Positions 1 to 11,442 of a stretch of DNA of 64,000 bases are shown piece by piece. A program made the position numbers and the translations under genes. Under the pieces are notes generated by a model that made no database searches, had not been told where the DNA came from, and worked only from the letters and a program-made list of their open reading frames with translations. The stretch lies in assembly GCA_030512335.1 (NCBI GenBank), contig JAULSU010000001.1, positions 4,960,001 to 5,024,000 on the forward strand, in the 5' to 3' direction. The DNA is from Immersiella caudata. Taxonomy: Eukaryota > Ascomycota > Sordariomycetes > Sordariales > Lasiosphaeriaceae. Each line of letters starts with the position of its first letter. The stretch's first letter is position 1.

Positions 1-296
1 GCGTTGCCATCGTCCGTGACGAGCATCAGAAGACGATGCTGCGGTGTGGAGAAAGTGTCTGGGGTGAGGTGGAGGTGGTGTGTGTTGGCCTCGAATGCGG
101 CGAAGACGGGGCGGGGAAACCGATGCCCGCCAATCTATTTGGCGCCTCATCAGTGTCCGTCCCGTTCCGTGTTTCGCTACCGAGCAAAAAAGTGCCCACC
201 CCCTTCCTTCCCCCCGGAAACCCCGACCCCGCCCTCGCTACCGAGATGTGGGGAGGGTGCAGTGGGCAACAGCGATGCCAATGCCCTCGGTTTGCA
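1..296. other. 3' flank of the C2H2 gene, no gene seen
   Basis: This stretch lies downstream of the minus-strand C2H2 gene that ends at 297. Several short open frames overlap on both strands, but none shows a recognisable domain or clean splice sites. It probably contains 3' untranslated sequence. Confidence 0.5.
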
Positions 297-2147
297 TCAT
301 GGCGGGGGACTGCTGAGGTCCATGTTGGTGTCCCATGATTCGATCGAGAAGGTTGCCTCGTCAACAACCGTCGTCGAGAGGGAGCTCCAGTCCTCGAATA
401 GGTTCTCTGCAATGGTCGGAACCGTCAGCTGTGGGTGGTGCACCGGGTGCTGGTGATGCTGGTGATGCTGTGATAACTGTGCGTGGTGTGCCTGCATCTG
501 GTTGGCGACGAAAAAGGAGTGGTCCGGTTCTGGTGTCTCCATGATCGTCTGTGGGAATGCCGACATAAAAGGGTTGTTGTGGAGTTGGTGCTGTTTTTGC
601 TGATCCAAGGACATATGCGGATGTTGCTGCGGTGGTTGCTGTTGCCGGTGATGCTCTTGATGCTGCTGCTGCTGTAACTGCGGTTCTGGCTGTGCGTGCA
701 TCATACGGGCGCTCGGGAAGGTGGATGAGAGGGAAGCCATGGACCGCTGTTTGAGAAGAGACTGAGTGCCATATTGCGTGGCGAGTCCACTGGCAGGCTG
801 CGGTGCTGACATGTGCTTTGACGAAGCTGCTGTGGCTGCTGCCGACTTTATGGCTGCTTGCTTTGGTGGCTCAGAGACTCTCCGGGAGACGGGGGCCGCT
901 GGAAGCTCGCTGATCGGTGCAGGAGCTGCCGCTCTAGGTCGGACATTGGCACTCGACAGGGCCAAATTCGCGAGGAAGCGTGGATCGTCAGTGCTCTCGT
1001 TGAAGAACTCGAGAAGATCCTGGAGCTTTCCGGGACTCTCTCCTTCGAGGAAGCCTTGGGCGTGACCGGTCAGCTCGACGTCCCACTCGAGCACAGGCTG
1101 CTGGTCGCGTGGTAGATGCCCATAGAGTGATGGGTAGAGCTCCTTCCAAGCGTTGGTGATGTAGGGCTGGTGCAGCAGTCCATAGATGACGAGAGAGTGG
1201 TTCCAGTGCAACTTGTTGCATCCATCCTCGTAGTGGCGGGCGACATGGTCGAAGTAGCGGTCACGACTGGCGAGGAAACCTCCACAGAAGCCGCACGCCC
1301 AAGCCTGCTTCCGTTGGGTGTACTGAACGACACGATCAGCGTGCGGGCATGTCGTGCAGCCGTGCGCGTTCTTGTGGTGCTGGTTGAACGTGTTGGCGCC
1401 CCAGAAAATGCGGTTGCAGTCCGGGCACGGGTAGCGCTTGTAGCGCTCGTGAAACTCGTCTTCGTGTCTCTTCCAGTCGAACTTCCGCTGGAAGGCAACG
1501 TCACAAAACGTGCACCAGTACGCTCCCTGCGGTTTCGATGTGCCTCGGTTGCTGCTCTTTGTGGAAGACGCTGAGCTCTGTGGCTGCTGTATTTGCTGTT
1601 GCTGCGATTGTGCTGCTTGTTGTAATTGCTGTTGGCGGTGACGCTGTTGTGTGGGCGGTGGCGGCGGGGGGAAGGGCGCCATGTCGGGGGCCGATTGCGT
1701 CGAGACAGAGCTTAGCGATGTTGACGTCGAGAGAACGCTCGCCCTACCCGACGACCGTGAGCTTGTCGTAGACACGGACAACCGGGCATTGTAGGCGGCG
1801 ACGGGCGCGTGCTGATGCTGCGGTCGATGCATTTGTGGAGGCTGTTGAAGTTGTTGTGGGTGAGTTTGCTGCGGTTGTTGTTGTTGCTGTTGCTGCTGCT
1901 GATTGTCTTGCGCAAAGCTCGCTGTGTCCAAGGTCATGGCGTTCGTGTCTCTAGACGGGGCGACGTCAATCGGCGATCCGGGAGGTTTGATCATCGGTAT
2001 CATCCCATTCGAAGCGTCGCTGGGCCCATAGTTTTCGAGCAGGGCGCGCAGCAATGCCTCGCGCGGCAATCCGCATTCAGTCAGCGCCTGAACGTGTAGC
2101 CTGGCCGCCGCGAGGCTATCGGCCGGCGGGCTGCGGAACGGATCCAT
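297..2147 (-). CDS. Glutamine-rich C2H2 zinc-finger protein
   Basis: Single-exon frame of 616 residues from an ATG at 2147 to a stop at 297. Three finger-like units are visible: Cys212/Cys215 with His228/His233, Cys241/Cys244 with His257 or 258 and His262, and Cys285/Cys288 with His301/His305. The flanks are low complexity: a run of nine Gln near residues 83-91, further Gln-rich blocks at 93-113 and 167-190, a Pro run at 160-165, and a Gln/His-rich C-terminal third. C2H2 proteins of this kind usually bind DNA in the nucleus, and polyglutamine tracts are common in fungal transcription factors; that role is inferred here. I do not recognise a named orthologue. The Gln tracts are built from mixed CAG/CAA repeats and may vary in length between strains. 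Confidence 0.85.
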   Translation of the reverse strand: MDPFRSPPADSLAAARLHVQALTECGLPREALLRALLENYGPSDASNGMIPMIKPPGSPIDVAPSRDTNAMTLDTASFAQDNQQQQQQQQQPQQTHPQQLQQPPQMHRPQHQHAPVAAYNARLSVSTTSSRSSGRASVLSTSTSLSSVSTQSAPDMAPFPPPPPPTQQRHRQQQLQQAAQSQQQQIQQPQSSASSTKSSNRGTSKPQGAYWCTFCDVAFQRKFDWKRHEDEFHERYKRYPCPDCNRIFWGANTFNQHHKNAHGCTTCPHADRVVQYTQRKQAWACGFCGGFLASRDRYFDHVARHYEDGCNKLHWNHSLVIYGLLHQPYITNAWKELYPSLYGHLPRDQQPVLEWDVELTGHAQGFLEGESPGKLQDLLEFFNESTDDPRFLANLALSSANVRPRAAAPAPISELPAAPVSRRVSEPPKQAAIKSAAATAASSKHMSAPQPASGLATQYGTQSLLKQRSMASLSSTFPSARMMHAQPEPQLQQQQHQEHHRQQQPPQQHPHMSLDQQKQHQLHNNPFMSAFPQTIMETPEPDHSFFVANQMQAHHAQLSQHHQHHQHPVHHPQLTVPTIAENLFEDWSSLSTTVVDEATFSIESWDTNMDLSSPPP

Positions 2148-3504
2148 GAGGCAGCGGCCGGTGGTCGCGACCTGCTGCTGGTGCTACTAGGTGCTGAGGG
2201 CGGCGACGCGGAGGCGGATGCGGATCACAAGAATAAGGTCTGGTGTCGTCTCGCCGGGCCAGCATTCCCACCGTTCCCAATGATCGCCCTCCGCAGCCAA
2301 TTGGACGTCCAACGCAGGCCGGAAAGAGGGTGGTCAGGTTAATGCGCGCCTGGCATTCGCAATGCGGGTTTGAGTCGAGGATATACCTTCCGCTGCTGCA
2401 CGTCGGGCTCTGGCAGGTAACTTCGGCGAGGCCCAGGCGCACGGGGGTTGGGGGGGGGGAGGGAGCAGTGTGGGTGGGAAGCCCGGGGGGTGCTGGGGTG
2501 CGCCGCAAAACCGGGAGAGCGACAAAGACAACAATGCTGGAGCGCGAGACTCGAGACGAGCGATCGAGAACGACGGGGTGCGTGGAAACTGGGAGAGAGT
2601 GTTCGGGAGATGCGAGAGACGAGACGATAGCCGTGGATCTTCCACCAAGGAGCGGGCGGCCACCACGAAAGAAGCATTTGGGGAGCCTGCAGCGCGGATG
2701 TGGGTGCCCGCCCTCTCATTGGAAGAAGTGGAACCCTGAAACAATCCAGGGGCCATCACCACATCAAGGCTGCTGTGGTTTGGATGTTTCGAAACAGCGT
2801 GGCACCCAATCAGGCGCGTCTGTCTAGGGTGAACCCATTTTGTTTCTCCTTGACGAACCGCCCAACCCTAGTCGAGATGTCGGGGTCTTCCCGCGCTGTC
2901 AGCGCATCAGTACGGTGTCTGCTTGTCATCCTCGCCTGTCGCCTGTGCTGTGCGGGTGTCGAACCAGAAAACGTTTTACTGCCTGACAGGAACCGATTTT
3001 TGCGCTTCTTCTTAGCATACAGAACGGCGACAACGCCCCTTCGCGCCTGCCGTTTCATGGCGCCGATATTTCGCAATTCAGCCTCACTATATGACGGCCG
3101 CGCCAAGCCTGACAGGCTTCCTCCGGCATCATCCGCTCGCCTCGCCGCTCCTGTCGGTGAGCAGGAAAGCTTGAGCTTGAGCAGTTCGCATTTGCACCGC
3201 GAGCATGGAGCCGGAAGCCTTCCCAAATACATGCTTTTCTGTTGCCTATGTATGCTCCAGTGGGTATCGATATGAAGAAAGGAACTAAAATCCGACAAAG
3301 TCCCACCTCGGGTTTGCCCCAGCCATGATGCGCGCCGTCTAGTAACTCACAAAAGGACCAGCATGTACCCTCATCGTAGCGGCCCAGACAGGTCCCTTTA
3401 GAATTAGATAATCCGCCAAAACCCTTTATCAATTGTCCCTCCGACGAAGCCCAAATATCTTGGGCAAACTGGTTCACCTGCTGGCCCGCATCGTCCTTGC
3501 GTTT
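2148..3504. other. Intergenic, probable C2H2 gene promoter
   Basis: About 1.36 kb between the C2H2 gene (start at 2147) and the end of the Zn2Cys6 gene. It should hold the C2H2 promoter and 5' untranslated region on the right-to-left strand and the 3' untranslated region of the regulator. Overlapping open frames here (for example 2243-2827 plus and 2810-3298 minus) have no family features. I see no RNA gene or repeat. Confidence 0.5.
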
Positions 3505-6346
3505 CTAGAGTAGTTCAAAGCCGGCCTTCTCCAACTCTTCGCCAGTCGGCAGCATTGGCCGGCCTTGCATCGGAAACGGCCAGAACAGTGGATTTTCTAG
3601 CGCTGACGCCGTCTCCGCGAGATGCTCCCCTAGAGCGCCGGTACGCCTCTCCGTATCGCCGCCCGGCTTAATGCTTTCGCCCCAGTTGCAGTTGAAGTCC
3701 GTGTCCCCGACGTTGGGCGAAAAGAAGTTCAGGCTGCTAGTGACGGGCCGTGTGGATTGGTCGAAGTTCGGCCTGCCGTGGTGGAGTTGCTTCTCATCTT
3801 CGGTCGGCGAGATGTCGACCTCAATGTTCCACTTCTTCGCCAAGAAGCGTAGAATATTAAGTGCCTGTTCTGCAAAGAAATGACACGGTGCCATCTCTGT
3901 CAAGTCGGCGATCCCACGAGTAATCGCCTCAACGACGCGAGGGCCGATCTTGGACGACCGACTTGGGCCTTGCGATGATTGTCCACTTTGCGTCAACTCG
4001 GTTTCTCCACCCGGTTGCTTCTCTCCGGAAAATGTGGCCCCGATGGCAAGATGCATGATGGACGACGTGAGGACGAAATATGGCACGAAGGAGGGCGTAC
4101 GCCGTAATGTATAAAGCTGGGAATACGACCGTAAGAGCCCGGAGATGGCATCCGCCGCCTGTGAGCACACGTCGCGTGGAGAGATGCTCGAACCGATGAT
4201 CCGGAGCTTAATTAATGGTCGAAATAAAAGGAGAATGGCAAAGTGGTAGTACATGCTACACAGAAGGTCAGAGGCTGCTCGCCGTGGATATCAGTGGTTA
4301 GTGGAAAGCGGAACACTCACTGTGCAAACAAAACCGCGGGCGTAAAGTTGTGGCCCAGGCGGAGCACCTCAGGTATTCTGTCGTACCAGTTGAGATACTG
4401 CGTGTAAATGCTGAGTAAGTCCCGACTCGTGAGTGGTCGTCCGGGTGAGTGTAAGACGTATAAAGACTGGTGGACCAGTTCGCTGAGCTCGCAGAAACAT
4501 TTGTAAACGGATCTAACGTTCGAGGGTTGCTCGCACGACCGTTGGAGTGGCGCTCCTTCGGATTGACTTAGCCTTTGTTCGAGTGCAGAGGCCAGGCGCG
4601 AGATTCCCTTACCGTCATCTGTGTAGGGAATCCACAGGGATGCCTCGATGTCGTCGATGATCGCCGGTTTAGGTGGCAGGCGGGGAAAGCAGGAGCACTG
4701 GGGGAGCGAGCCTGTGGCCAACGACCAAGCACTGATTTTTGATGTCAGGAAAACGCGTGTAATTTACAGCTTCTTCGTAGCTTGCGACGGAGAACGCCTG
4801 AGGGGCTTAGGAAAGGGGAAAGGGGTTGATCATACTGGTCGAGGGCAAATGCGCCCCAGAAAGTAGCCGCTTGTACAGCCGTCTCGTCGTCATCGTGTCC
4901 ATCACCGTCCAGCTGATGCAAGCCCATCTCGATGGCCAGCCGGACGCTCTGGCCAGCGTAATACCAACTCTCGGAGTCCCGCCCGCAGCTTGCCTCCCTT
5001 ATTGACATGATGCCCAGGGCCTGGATTGTGGTAAGTGTGTGGTGGTCCTGCTCCTGATAATAAATGCGCTGGCACTCCTTGAAGAAGTGGTCACCCGACG
5101 TGTGCGGGTCCATCGGGTTGGCGCGAGTGCTCGGCTTGCTTGAAAAGCGGCAGCCCAGGGCCAACAGGGCATTGACGAGGAGTGGTGAGCAGAACCGTGG
5201 CCTGCCCTCGGTAAAGTCCCTGAGGAAGTGCTCCTTGCTCAGCGAAGCAAAGGTAGGATACTCCCAGCAGAAATACAGAGCAAGCAAGTGCTGCACGAGA
5301 CCGCCGTCGGCCGTGATGGTTGTCCATGTTTCCGGAGGCACCCTCATTTCGGGCAGCTCAGGGGTCGGCACCTGAGTTTGAGGGGCAAACCTTTGGCTGT
5401 CCTCCTGGCCTTCCACCCATGATCCGACTCGAGACTGGCTTCGCGAGGAGAATGGGCCGGCCCATGGACTGTGCTGCTCGGGCTCTTGGCGCAGGTTCTG
5501 GTGCTGTTGACTAGGCGCCGGGCTGGTGGGGCCAGGCGCAGGCGCAGGGCCAGTCCCGGGCCCGGATCCGGATCCCTTGTTGGCTACCGCCCCATAGTGT
5601 CCGGAGCCGCTCGCCGTGGCGAACCCGACCGGACTTGACGTATTCCCGCCCGCTCCGGCCGCCCCTCCCAGCGACGGGACCGCTACCCCAAGCCACCTTG
5701 AAATGGCCTCGACGCTCTGCCCGCCGCGCAAACGACTCAAGACCTCCTCAACCAGCTCCGAGCGCACCAGGGCAGTCAACACTTGTTCGCTGCTGCGTTG
5801 CTGGCGCCGCAACTGATCAATCTCATTCCGCAGAGTTTCCTTCGATTGGCGGACGGGGATCTCGTAGACGCATTCGACATCTTTTTGCGCGGCGCATCGG
5901 GAACAGGGTCTCTGTCCGTCGCACTGTCCGTGAGGGTCCATGTCAGCCGCGTATTCCTACCCATTGTTTTCTTTCACCCTCGTTCTCACGCCAGGAACTC
6001 TGTTTAGACCTCTGCATCTGAGGGCGGCAACACAACTCCTGCTTGGGGTTGCCAGACTCAAGGCAAAGAGGTATGACGGAGGGAGCTGGTCACGAACCTT
6101 GGCGCGTTTCTTGCGGCATTCGGTACAAGCGTTTGGTGTCACAATGCCCAAGCCCCTCCTCCTTTTCGACACCCCTTGCGAAGTTATGCTTGCAGGGCCC
6201 GCAGCGGAAGCGACCGACGAGGGCGATGGGCCGGGGCCAGCCGCGGGAAGCTTCCCTCCAGCTCCAGCTGAGGTCGGCGGTGCGGACGGCGAACGAGGAT
6301 GGACGCTCGGCGCCCCGCCGGGCGAATCTTCGTCCATGGGATCCAT
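3505..6346 (-). CDS. Zn2Cys6 transcription factor with fungal-specific TF domain
   Basis: Four-exon model: 6346-6098, 5923-4836, 4731-4321 and 4255-3505, giving 832 residues. Exon 1 holds a low-complexity N-terminus and the first half of the zinc cluster; exon 2 begins with the third cysteine. Joined, they give the spacing C-x2-C-x6-C-x5-C-x2-C-x7-C, a binuclear Zn2Cys6 cluster, followed by a basic linker and a Gln/Arg-rich coiled-coil-like segment. The middle and C-terminal parts match the fungal_trans (PF04082) pattern: an ACTECR-type DNA-binding head, then the conserved helix ending in LFAHMYYHFAILLLFRP, read across the third intron. All three splice junctions keep the frame. Such factors bind CGG-containing sites and control metabolic genes. 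The target pathway cannot be told; the C-terminal region resembles the NirA-like group, but I do not assign it. Confidence 0.88.
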
Positions 6347-7866
6347 CGGTGGGATGGCCAGGTCTCTCTACCTAAACCGCGAGGTTGACTCGATAAAGAG
6401 TCTGGTTACCCCCCAACATGTTTGGGCGAAGTGCGGACCATTCGATGCTGGGCAAAAGCGACGGCGCTGGCGGGTCGTTGGTACGTGCTTGAAATGCTTG
6501 TTGCGCGTGGCCTGATGGCCGAACAATTGCGTCGAGGATGGAACGAGGCTCGACGCTGGAGCGGGACAGGCGGGAGGTACGCGAAAAGAAACTAAAATTA
6601 GGAGGGTAAAGGTCCAGACTTCTCTGGTCCTCGAACAGAGGGGGCAGACTTTGGAGCCCTGGAATTGCGGGGCACGGTCCTTTAATATCGATGGGAATCT
6701 CAAAGACACAGCATCAAAGGTTCGAGCCGGCCAAAGAAACACAAGGGAGGAGGAACGCGTATGTATGTGACGGAAACCCGAGATGGTGTGTTATGCATTG
6801 CTGGGAGGGAACAATTGGATTTTCCCCATGCAGCTCCCAACTCTCCCATCTCAAAACAAGCTCCAGCAATCCGGGAACGAGGGTTGATCTAGCTATTCTG
6901 GCTTCTAATTATTACATGCACCACCGGCCTGGTACGTACTGGGTGGCTCAAGGCTCTGGATCCAGAACATTGACAACAAATGAAAAGGCAATTCTCAGAA
7001 TGCCATCCGAGACATTGGTGCCGAATTCAGCGCGCGGCGGCGGATGGAAAGCTTGCGCCACTGGGGTCACACCTGCAAAGTGCGCGGTGGTGCCGCAGCT
7101 CTTTTTTTCGGCCCCACGTCGAACAACAACTCCGATTCAAGCTGAACACAAAGCCCCACCCGTGATCCCCAGAGGTTGTCGGATTCTATCAACGGGTGAG
7201 CTAGTCGCTTCTCTGGGCCACACGAGCGGGCCAGAATGCGAAATGCATAGCAATAGATAAAGGGCCGCAGCTGTCCGATCTTCGAGTTGCCAACCCAGCG
7301 GAGTAGATAAGGTGAGCTCGATCGATGCCTTCAGCTTAAGAACGAGCGCGCATCGGCTGCCCTGTAGAGATCGAGGAACAACGCCCGCTACTCTTCGTTG
7401 CTAGTAGAAAGTAATTACCTCGGAGTTGGCAATGTTGGCAAGCTTGCATAAGACCCTGATCGGTAATTCGGCCTACTGTGGTCCGCATCCATGGCGCCTG
7501 GAAGGGATCCGATATGACGTTGAGCCGAGCTGAGTCGTCCATCGGCAAGCAACGCCGCTGCACCCGCAGCCCTTTATTGTCGACTTCGGCTGACCTCGTT
7601 TTGACGTCGCATGATGCCAGTTCTCGATCGCCTGATGCAAGAAGGACACACAAGTTTCGCAACGTGAATAATACAGATGCAATAGGTCTTGGTACATCAG
7701 TTTCCTCTCCGCTTTCCTAACGCCATCCGCAGCAAATCGTCCAACCAAAGGCAACACCGTTTCCGCGGGTTCAGCACACCAGGGGTCCAACCCCCCAGTT
7801 CGACGCCATTTTTGTACAACCAAACTTCCCACACTCCCATTCATCATCCAACATCGTTTTGACAGC
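6347..7866. other. Intergenic, promoter side of the Zn2Cys6 gene
   Basis: About 1.5 kb between the Zn2Cys6 gene start and the end of the BRL1-like gene, both on the minus strand. It should contain the promoter of the regulator and the 3' untranslated region of BRL1. The longest open frame (6691-7260, plus) shows no domain and no splice structure. No repeats or RNA genes were noticed. Confidence 0.5.
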
Positions 7867-9506
7867 CTAATATCCTTTACTGGGGCTCCGTGATGCCTTT
7901 GTTGGACTGCGGCCTCGTTCCCCCTTGCTTGGACTCCTTCTAGCTGATGGCGTTTGTGGCGGCATCAGAGCCTTGATTTCAGGCGAGTTTTCTGTGTCGG
8001 TTGCATCGTCCACGAGAAGGTTCCGCCGAACATGTCGAGGGGTCTCGCCTATAGGGGCCCAGATATACGCTTGCCTTGGGTTGTGTTGCGCAGCTCCCAG
8101 CATTGGAGGCGCTGCTGGTTGCGAGGACTGCGGCTGAACCGGGTGAGCGAGGGTCGACTCCCGAAGAGAGCCGAAGCAGATGTTGGCTCCGATGATAGCC
8201 ACGAGAATCATGGACAAGAGAAAACCCTTCGTCATCGTGTTAGCACCTCTGCGTGTGAGGCTATAATGAGGAGTCTAGTCGAATGCTTACCCATGTTTTG
8301 AAGCTCATCACATCAGTGAACTCATTGAGAACATTGCCAATGTTCCTGACCGTGAGCTGGACTTTCATGACGCTTTGCGGGTCCTGATTCATGCAGGTTT
8401 CCCATTCGTTGCAGGGGATCTCGAGAGCTGGTGCGCGATTTGCCTTTGGAGCGCAGCCGTTCTTGAGATAGTTATCCCTGCAGAGTGACATCTTGTAGAT
8501 GAGGTCCGCTCTTGCCTTCTCAGTCTCGCTGACGAGATCGGCTCGGACCTGAAGAAACATGTAGACCATACCAATGATCACCAAGCTCATCAGGACAAGG
8601 TTAACGCCCAGCTGAAGCCACTTGGACAAGATCGCTGGAGCGCTCGGGTGGTCGCTAACCACCGCGAGGAAACTGCTCAGCCACCCCTTTGACTTTGTCA
8701 TCTTTTTTGGCGGTCGTGATTCTGTCGTGGCCTCCCAGTCGCTATCGGAATCATCTGACGCATGCGGTAGTCGAGACCTCACACTGCCAACGTCTCGGTC
8801 GCCGGGCAGGCGCTTTCTTTTCCTGACCTTGTCCCGATTACCCCGAGGGAGTTCGCCCCTCCCCGGAGTACGGCTTCGTAGCGCGCCCTTGTTGAATAGC
8901 ACCCTACCGGCAGAATGAGGAGTGATAGTCATCTTCCCAAAGTCGTCGTCCCGGTCCACATCGGGGGTCTCAACGGTGGCCTCCGATATATCTGTCATGG
9001 CCGGACTGGACTCGGCGCCTGAATATTCCGAGAATGCGAGCTCGTCGACGCGCTTCTGGGGTGTTGTGAAAGCTGGGTTTCGGAATGACGGTGCTGATGA
9101 CTTGTTTATGATTGAAGGGTTGAAAAGGGAGCGTGGTGGTTGAGGTCCGTTCTGGGCTTTGAGCGGCGAGCTTCTGGGCGCCGCATCAGTACCAAATATG
9201 TTCGTGTTGCCGGTGCCAAATCTTTGTGGTTCTGGCGGGTTGAAGAAGCCTATTGTTGAGTTAGCGACAGGTCCCCAAGGTCTGCGCAGGGCAGTGATTT
9301 CGCGTTCGCGCTCTTCGCACCCAGCTGCGGGAAGGGATGCGATGCATGGCGTGTCTGTCACCAGGCACGCTCTTTCAGGGGGCCGCGCAAAACAACATAC
9401 CCCTTGGTTTGCTCCCAGTCCTTGTGACAAATGGGCTCGAGGGATCAACTGGCGGGTGGTTCTCGTACTCCCAGTCCATGGGACCTTCAAAGCCACGTCG
9501 ATCCAT
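7867..9506 (-). CDS. BRL1: Brr6/Brl1-family nuclear envelope membrane protein
   Basis: Three-exon model: 9506-9401, 9249-8291 and 8226-7867, giving 474 residues. The family acts in the inner nuclear membrane during nuclear pore complex assembly and lipid homeostasis. Two membrane spans are visible, about residues 247-269 and 356-374, flanking a lumenal segment with four cysteines (about 292, 301, 315, 321) that fits the disulfide-containing Brr6/Brl1 domain (PF10104). The second intron (8290-8227) lies exactly before the second membrane span; its acceptor is AAG, and using it restores a clean hydrophobic helix. The N-terminus comes from a short first exon in a different frame, with a GTATGT donor. 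The N-terminal half is polar and probably disordered; the tail has Ser-Pro-Ser/Thr-Lys-type repeats. Identification is by the Cys pattern and topology. Confidence 0.87.
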
Positions 9507-10035
9507 TGCAATGCCAGCTACGACTTCAGCTGTACCCGAGAGTTTTCAAGAGAGTGTGGAGGTTGCAGATGACACACAGGGCAAGGTGTGTGGGTTTTCG
9601 TCTCGACCATGTATCCATGGAGGCGGCGCAGGCGAGCAGCAGTGTCGTCGGTGGCAACCAGATTCGTAAAGTAAACAGTTTCGCGGCAGGGCAATCCAGC
9701 AATGCGTCGGGGTGGGGCACACGGACCAGCCAAGGTTATTTCGCGGCCGGCAATTGCGCACAGACCAAGTCTCGGTTCTTTGTGACACAAGACGCGGCGA
9801 AACGTTCTGGATTGCACCTCGAAGTTCAAGCTCAGCCTACCTACATCTTCCTCTTCAACAAATAACAATCTCGCTTCATCCTCCCTCCTCGCGCATCTCG
9901 CTCATTGCAGACGGAGAACCAAAGTACTCTTGGATTTGATCGCCCACCTTCAGTTGCGGTGGAGGCCTCGCCTCGTATCTCCGCCCTTTCCTGACGCAAT
10001 CAATTCCCTTCACAAGCAATCGCACCGCGGTAACC
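9507..10035. promoter_or_regulatory. Divergent promoter between BRL1 and IWS1
   Basis: These 529 bases separate the start codons of two genes transcribed away from each other. They must carry both 5' untranslated regions and probably shared promoter elements. I see no clear TATA box on either side, which fits housekeeping genes. Open frames inside are short and unconvincing. Confidence 0.5.
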
Positions 10036-11442
10036 ATGTCTGACGCCGGATCGCCCGCCGACGAGGCGCAGAATCGAGAAGATGAAATTTTTGAGGAAAT
10101 TCCGGAAGACCCCGGTAATATGTCTGACAAGGACTCGGACCTGCTCTCGGAAATCGACGAGGACCAGTTTGAAGACGATTACGACCCTACCACAGAAGAC
10201 AAGCCCCAGCACATTGACGAGAACGTGGCAAAAACCCTGAAAGCGGCCAAGAGAAAGCGTACAGATACGGAGACGGTAAAGAAACCCAAAGAGGGGCGCC
10301 GGCCGAAGAAGCGGGCCAGAGGCAACGACGAGGTTGACGCTGCAGACGGTGACGAAAGGACGGAACGCCGCCCACGCAAACAACGCGCAGATGACGGAGA
10401 GCGTCGCGCGGCCGCCGCCAGAAAGGAAGCCGCCGAGAGGGAGGAAGAGGAGAATCTAACGCCGGAGGAGCGAAGACGGCGAGCACTAGATCGGGCTATC
10501 GATAACGCCATCAAGAACCCATCCAAGCGGCGCCGCAAGAAGGATGAGATTGTATGTGCTACCACACTTCGGGCTCGCTCTGTTGCGCATCAGCGAATTC
10601 TAACGAAGCACTCAGGACCTCGAAGAGGAGATTGACGAGCAAATTGCGGCACTGAAGGTGGCGATGGAGAAGGCTTGCGTTGCCGACAATGAGGCTCGCG
10701 AGAAGGGCCAGCCTGCTATTCACAAGTTGAAGCTGCTTCCGCAAGTTACGGCTCTCCTGAACCGCACAGCCATTCAGGACTCAGTTCTCGATCCGGAGAC
10801 CAACTTTCTGCAGTCTGTCAAGTACTTCCTGGAGCCTCTCAACGACGGCAGCTTGCCAGCCTACAATATCCAGCGCGATATTTTTACCGCTCTTGCTAAG
10901 CTGCCGATTAACAAAGATTCGCTGTTGAGCAGCGGCATTGGCAAAGTTGTTCTTTTCTACACCAAGAGTAAACGGCCTGAGACAGGCATCAAGCGCATCG
11001 CTGAGCGGTTGATGGGAGAGTGGAGCCGGCCTATCCTCAAGCGTACTGATGATTACAAGAAGCGTCACGTTGAGACCCGCGAGTTCGACTTCACGTATGT
11101 TTACATTCCGTTCCTTCAGATTTCTCCGCGATCCAAGTACTGACAAGATGCTACAGCGCTGCAAAGATTGCTCAGCGGCAGGAGGCGTCAGTCAGTGGTT
11201 CTCAGATCACTCTTACACAGCGCCCAGCGGGAAAGACGGCGTACGAGCTAGAACGAGAGCGCTTGCTTGCTCCGGCGCCGCTCAACAACAACCGAGCACG
11301 GCCTGCTGGTCTCCCGGCCAGTTACACTGTTGCTCCAAAGAGCACATTCGATGGCTCTTCGCAACCTGACTTTAAGCCTATTGGCGCAGCTGGACTGGAG
11401 GCGTTCCGGAAGATGACCCAAAAAGGCAAGAAGCGAGGTTAG
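10036..11442 (+). CDS. IWS1: Transcription elongation factor IWS1 (Spn1)
   Basis: Three-exon model: 10036-10551, 10616-11094 and 11157-11442, giving 426 residues. Iws1/Spn1 travels with RNA polymerase II and binds Spt6. The N-terminal 170 residues are acidic then strongly basic with many KR and RRR stretches, as expected for the disordered part of Iws1. The central region, about residues 200-330, matches the TFIIS N-terminal/LW domain fold, including the segment that ends in a GEWSRPI-type motif. The C-terminal tail is short and basic (ends KKGKKRG). Both introns have GTATGT donors and keep the frame, and the first has a CTAAC branch site. Confidence 0.93.

Noticed and set aside
6691..7260. 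189-codon plus-strand frame
   Set aside because: It lies in the promoter side of the Zn2Cys6 gene, with no domain and no neighbour context.
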